A DNA stretch of 6,002 nt, from positions 1 to 6,002 of the forward strand of contig JAKQNL010000355.1 in NCBI GenBank assembly GCA_029565815.1. The letters run 5' to 3'. Under the pieces are notes generated by a model. It saw only the letters and a list, made by a program, of their open reading frames with translations, did not search any database and was not told the DNA's origin. Shown here piece after piece: positions 4,959 to 6,002 of this stretch. The translations under genes and the position numbers were made by a program. The stretch comes from Spirochaetota bacterium (GTDB lineage: Bacteria; Spirochaetota; Spirochaetia; Treponematales; UBA12059). Positions within the stretch are counted from its first letter, which is position 1. The number at the start of each line of letters is the position of its first letter.

Positions 4959-6002
4959 TAGCAACCCGCACAATGGCTAGCGTGCTGGCACTTTGCACAG
5001 CGGCCCTTGCACCCGTACTAAGCTTTGCCCAGGATTTTTCCTTTGACGAAGAAGCGCTTTTTGGTTCGGAAGAAAACCTGGTGGACAGCTCGGCATCCTC
5101 GTCATCGGCCGACGCCCTGAGTTCGCTCTTGGTATACGAGAGCGTGCGCATATCCGGCTCCTTTGCTGGCTCCCTGGGCGCCGAATGGGCATGGAACGAC
5201 CCATGGTCGGGCTTTAGAGTAAGCGAACCGGACAGCTACGGTTTAACGCCGTCTGCAAGCCTGCGCCTGGGCATGGACGCCCGGCCAAGCGAGGATATGC
5301 GCGTGTACGGCCAGCTACGCATGGCCTGGCCCTTTGAACAAAGCGTTTCGGTTTTGACTGGGGCCACCTATGTCGACCCCGCCCCCGCGCCCCTAGATCC
5401 ATTCGTTTCCACAACGAGCACTAGCCTTACCCAACTGAACCTGTCGGTGTTCGAGCTGTTTTCCGACTTTAACATGGGCGACCGCTTGTTCTTCCGTTTT
5501 GGCAAGCAAACCGTGGCCTGGGGCGTTGGCTACTTTTTTAGCCCGGCCGACGTTCTGAACCTTGAGGCAATTGACCCATTAAACCCGGGCGAGCAGCGGG
5601 AAGGCCCCCTAACCCTGCGGGCGCATTGGCCGCTCATGGGTACGCAACACAACCTGTGGGCATACGCCGTGTTTGACAGCCCAGAGATGAAGCCCGAGGA
5701 CATAGCCCTAGCAGCCAAGGCGGAGTTTGCTATCGGCTCCTGGGAACTGGGCGTTGGCGGCTGGCTGAAGCGGGAACGGCCCGAGCGCATGATGCTTACG
5801 GCCGCCGGTTCCGTGGGCAAAGTGTCGCTGTTTGGCGAAGCCAGTCTAAGCCACGGCTCCGACCGGCTGTGGGTGGACAGCATAGGCATGGGCGGCCCCG
5901 TGCTTGTTGGCGACGAGCACTCCTGGTTCTTTAAGGGCACGGCAGGCTTTATGTGGCAACAGAGTGACTGGCACCTTACCCTGGCCGGCCAGTACCTGTA
6001 TG
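4955..6002 (+). CDS. Predicted outer-membrane beta-barrel protein (3' end outside window)
   Basis: The frame is open from the ATG at 4955 to the window edge, giving 349 complete codons and one extra base. A signal peptide is evident, with cleavage likely after Ala25 (LSFA-QDF). The mature N-terminus is an acidic, Ser-rich stretch (about 27-54, DEEALFGSEEN then SSASSSS) that looks disordered. From about residue 63 on, the protein shows short amphipathic strands, many aromatic and Gly residues and no hydrophobic helix, as in outer-membrane barrels (VRISGSFAGSLGAEWAW, LFFRFGKQTVAWGVGYFF, WELGVGGWLK). Residues 183-199 (GKQTVAWGVGYFFSPAD) resemble the 'GrQ.v.WG....' strand-loop element of DUF1302-like and related porin-type barrels, but I cannot assign a named family. 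Gene order suggests it works with the LolA-like protein and the ABC complex, perhaps as outer-membrane receiver or conduit. That role is inference. Confidence 0.8.
   Translation, partial: MIATRTMASVLALCTAALAPVLSFAQDFSFDEEALFGSEENLVDSSASSSSADALSSLLVYESVRISGSFAGSLGAEWAWNDPWSGFRVSEPDSYGLTPSASLRLGMDARPSEDMRVYGQLRMAWPFEQSVSVLTGATYVDPAPAPLDPFVSTTSTSLTQLNLSVFELFSDFNMGDRLFFRFGKQTVAWGVGYFFSPADVLNLEAIDPLNPGEQREGPLTLRAHWPLMGTQHNLWAYAVFDSPEMKPEDIALAAKAEFAIGSWELGVGGWLKRERPERMMLTAAGSVGKVSLFGEASLSHGSDRLWVDSIGMGGPVLVGDEHSWFFKGTAGFMWQQSDWHLTLAGQYLY

Noticed and set aside
4985..5006. Possible lipoprotein processing at Cys14 of the barrel protein
   Set aside because: The residue before the cysteine is Leu (VLALC), not the small residue a lipobox needs, and a normal signal peptidase I site (SFA-Q) follows 11 residues later.

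Overview
The window reads almost entirely on the + strand. It holds the 3' end of one secreted-looking gene, a clear intrinsic terminator, and then a tightly packed five-gene operon that runs off the right edge. The genes are GC-rich but use ATA heavily for isoleucine (7 of 10 Ile codons in the LolA-like gene). The signal peptides, a LolA-like periplasmic protein and a predicted outer-membrane barrel point to a double-membrane (diderm) bacterium. The combination reminds me of spirochaetes of the Treponema/Spirochaeta type, but that lineage call is an inference from general familiarity and not a database match.

Layout: 1-468 is the C-terminal end of an unrecognised beta-rich protein with a calcium-loop-like motif. 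469-629 is intergenic and holds a rho-independent terminator (499-527), a candidate sigma70-type promoter (539-568) overlapped by a 6-bp inverted repeat, and the Shine-Dalgarno site of the next gene. 630-1361 is an ABC ATPase of the LolD/MacB/FtsE type. 1358-2866 and 2881-4200 are two different FtsX/LolC/E-type four-helix permeases with large extracytoplasmic domains. 4215-4958 is a periplasmic LolA-like 'outer membrane lipoprotein-sorting' protein. 4955-6002 is the N-terminal 349 residues of a predicted outer-membrane beta-barrel protein, cut by the window edge.

The junctions are a 4-base ATGA overlap, a 14-base gap, a 14-base gap and another 4-base ATGA overlap, and I see no internal terminator, so the five genes are probably one transcript. 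The simplest model is an envelope-spanning route. The ATPase and the two permeases extract a lipidated or hydrophobic substrate from the inner membrane. The LolA-like protein carries it across the periplasm, and the barrel may be the outer-membrane receiver or exit. The first two steps follow known Lol/MacB family biology. The link to the barrel is inferred from gene order only and is the most interesting point here.
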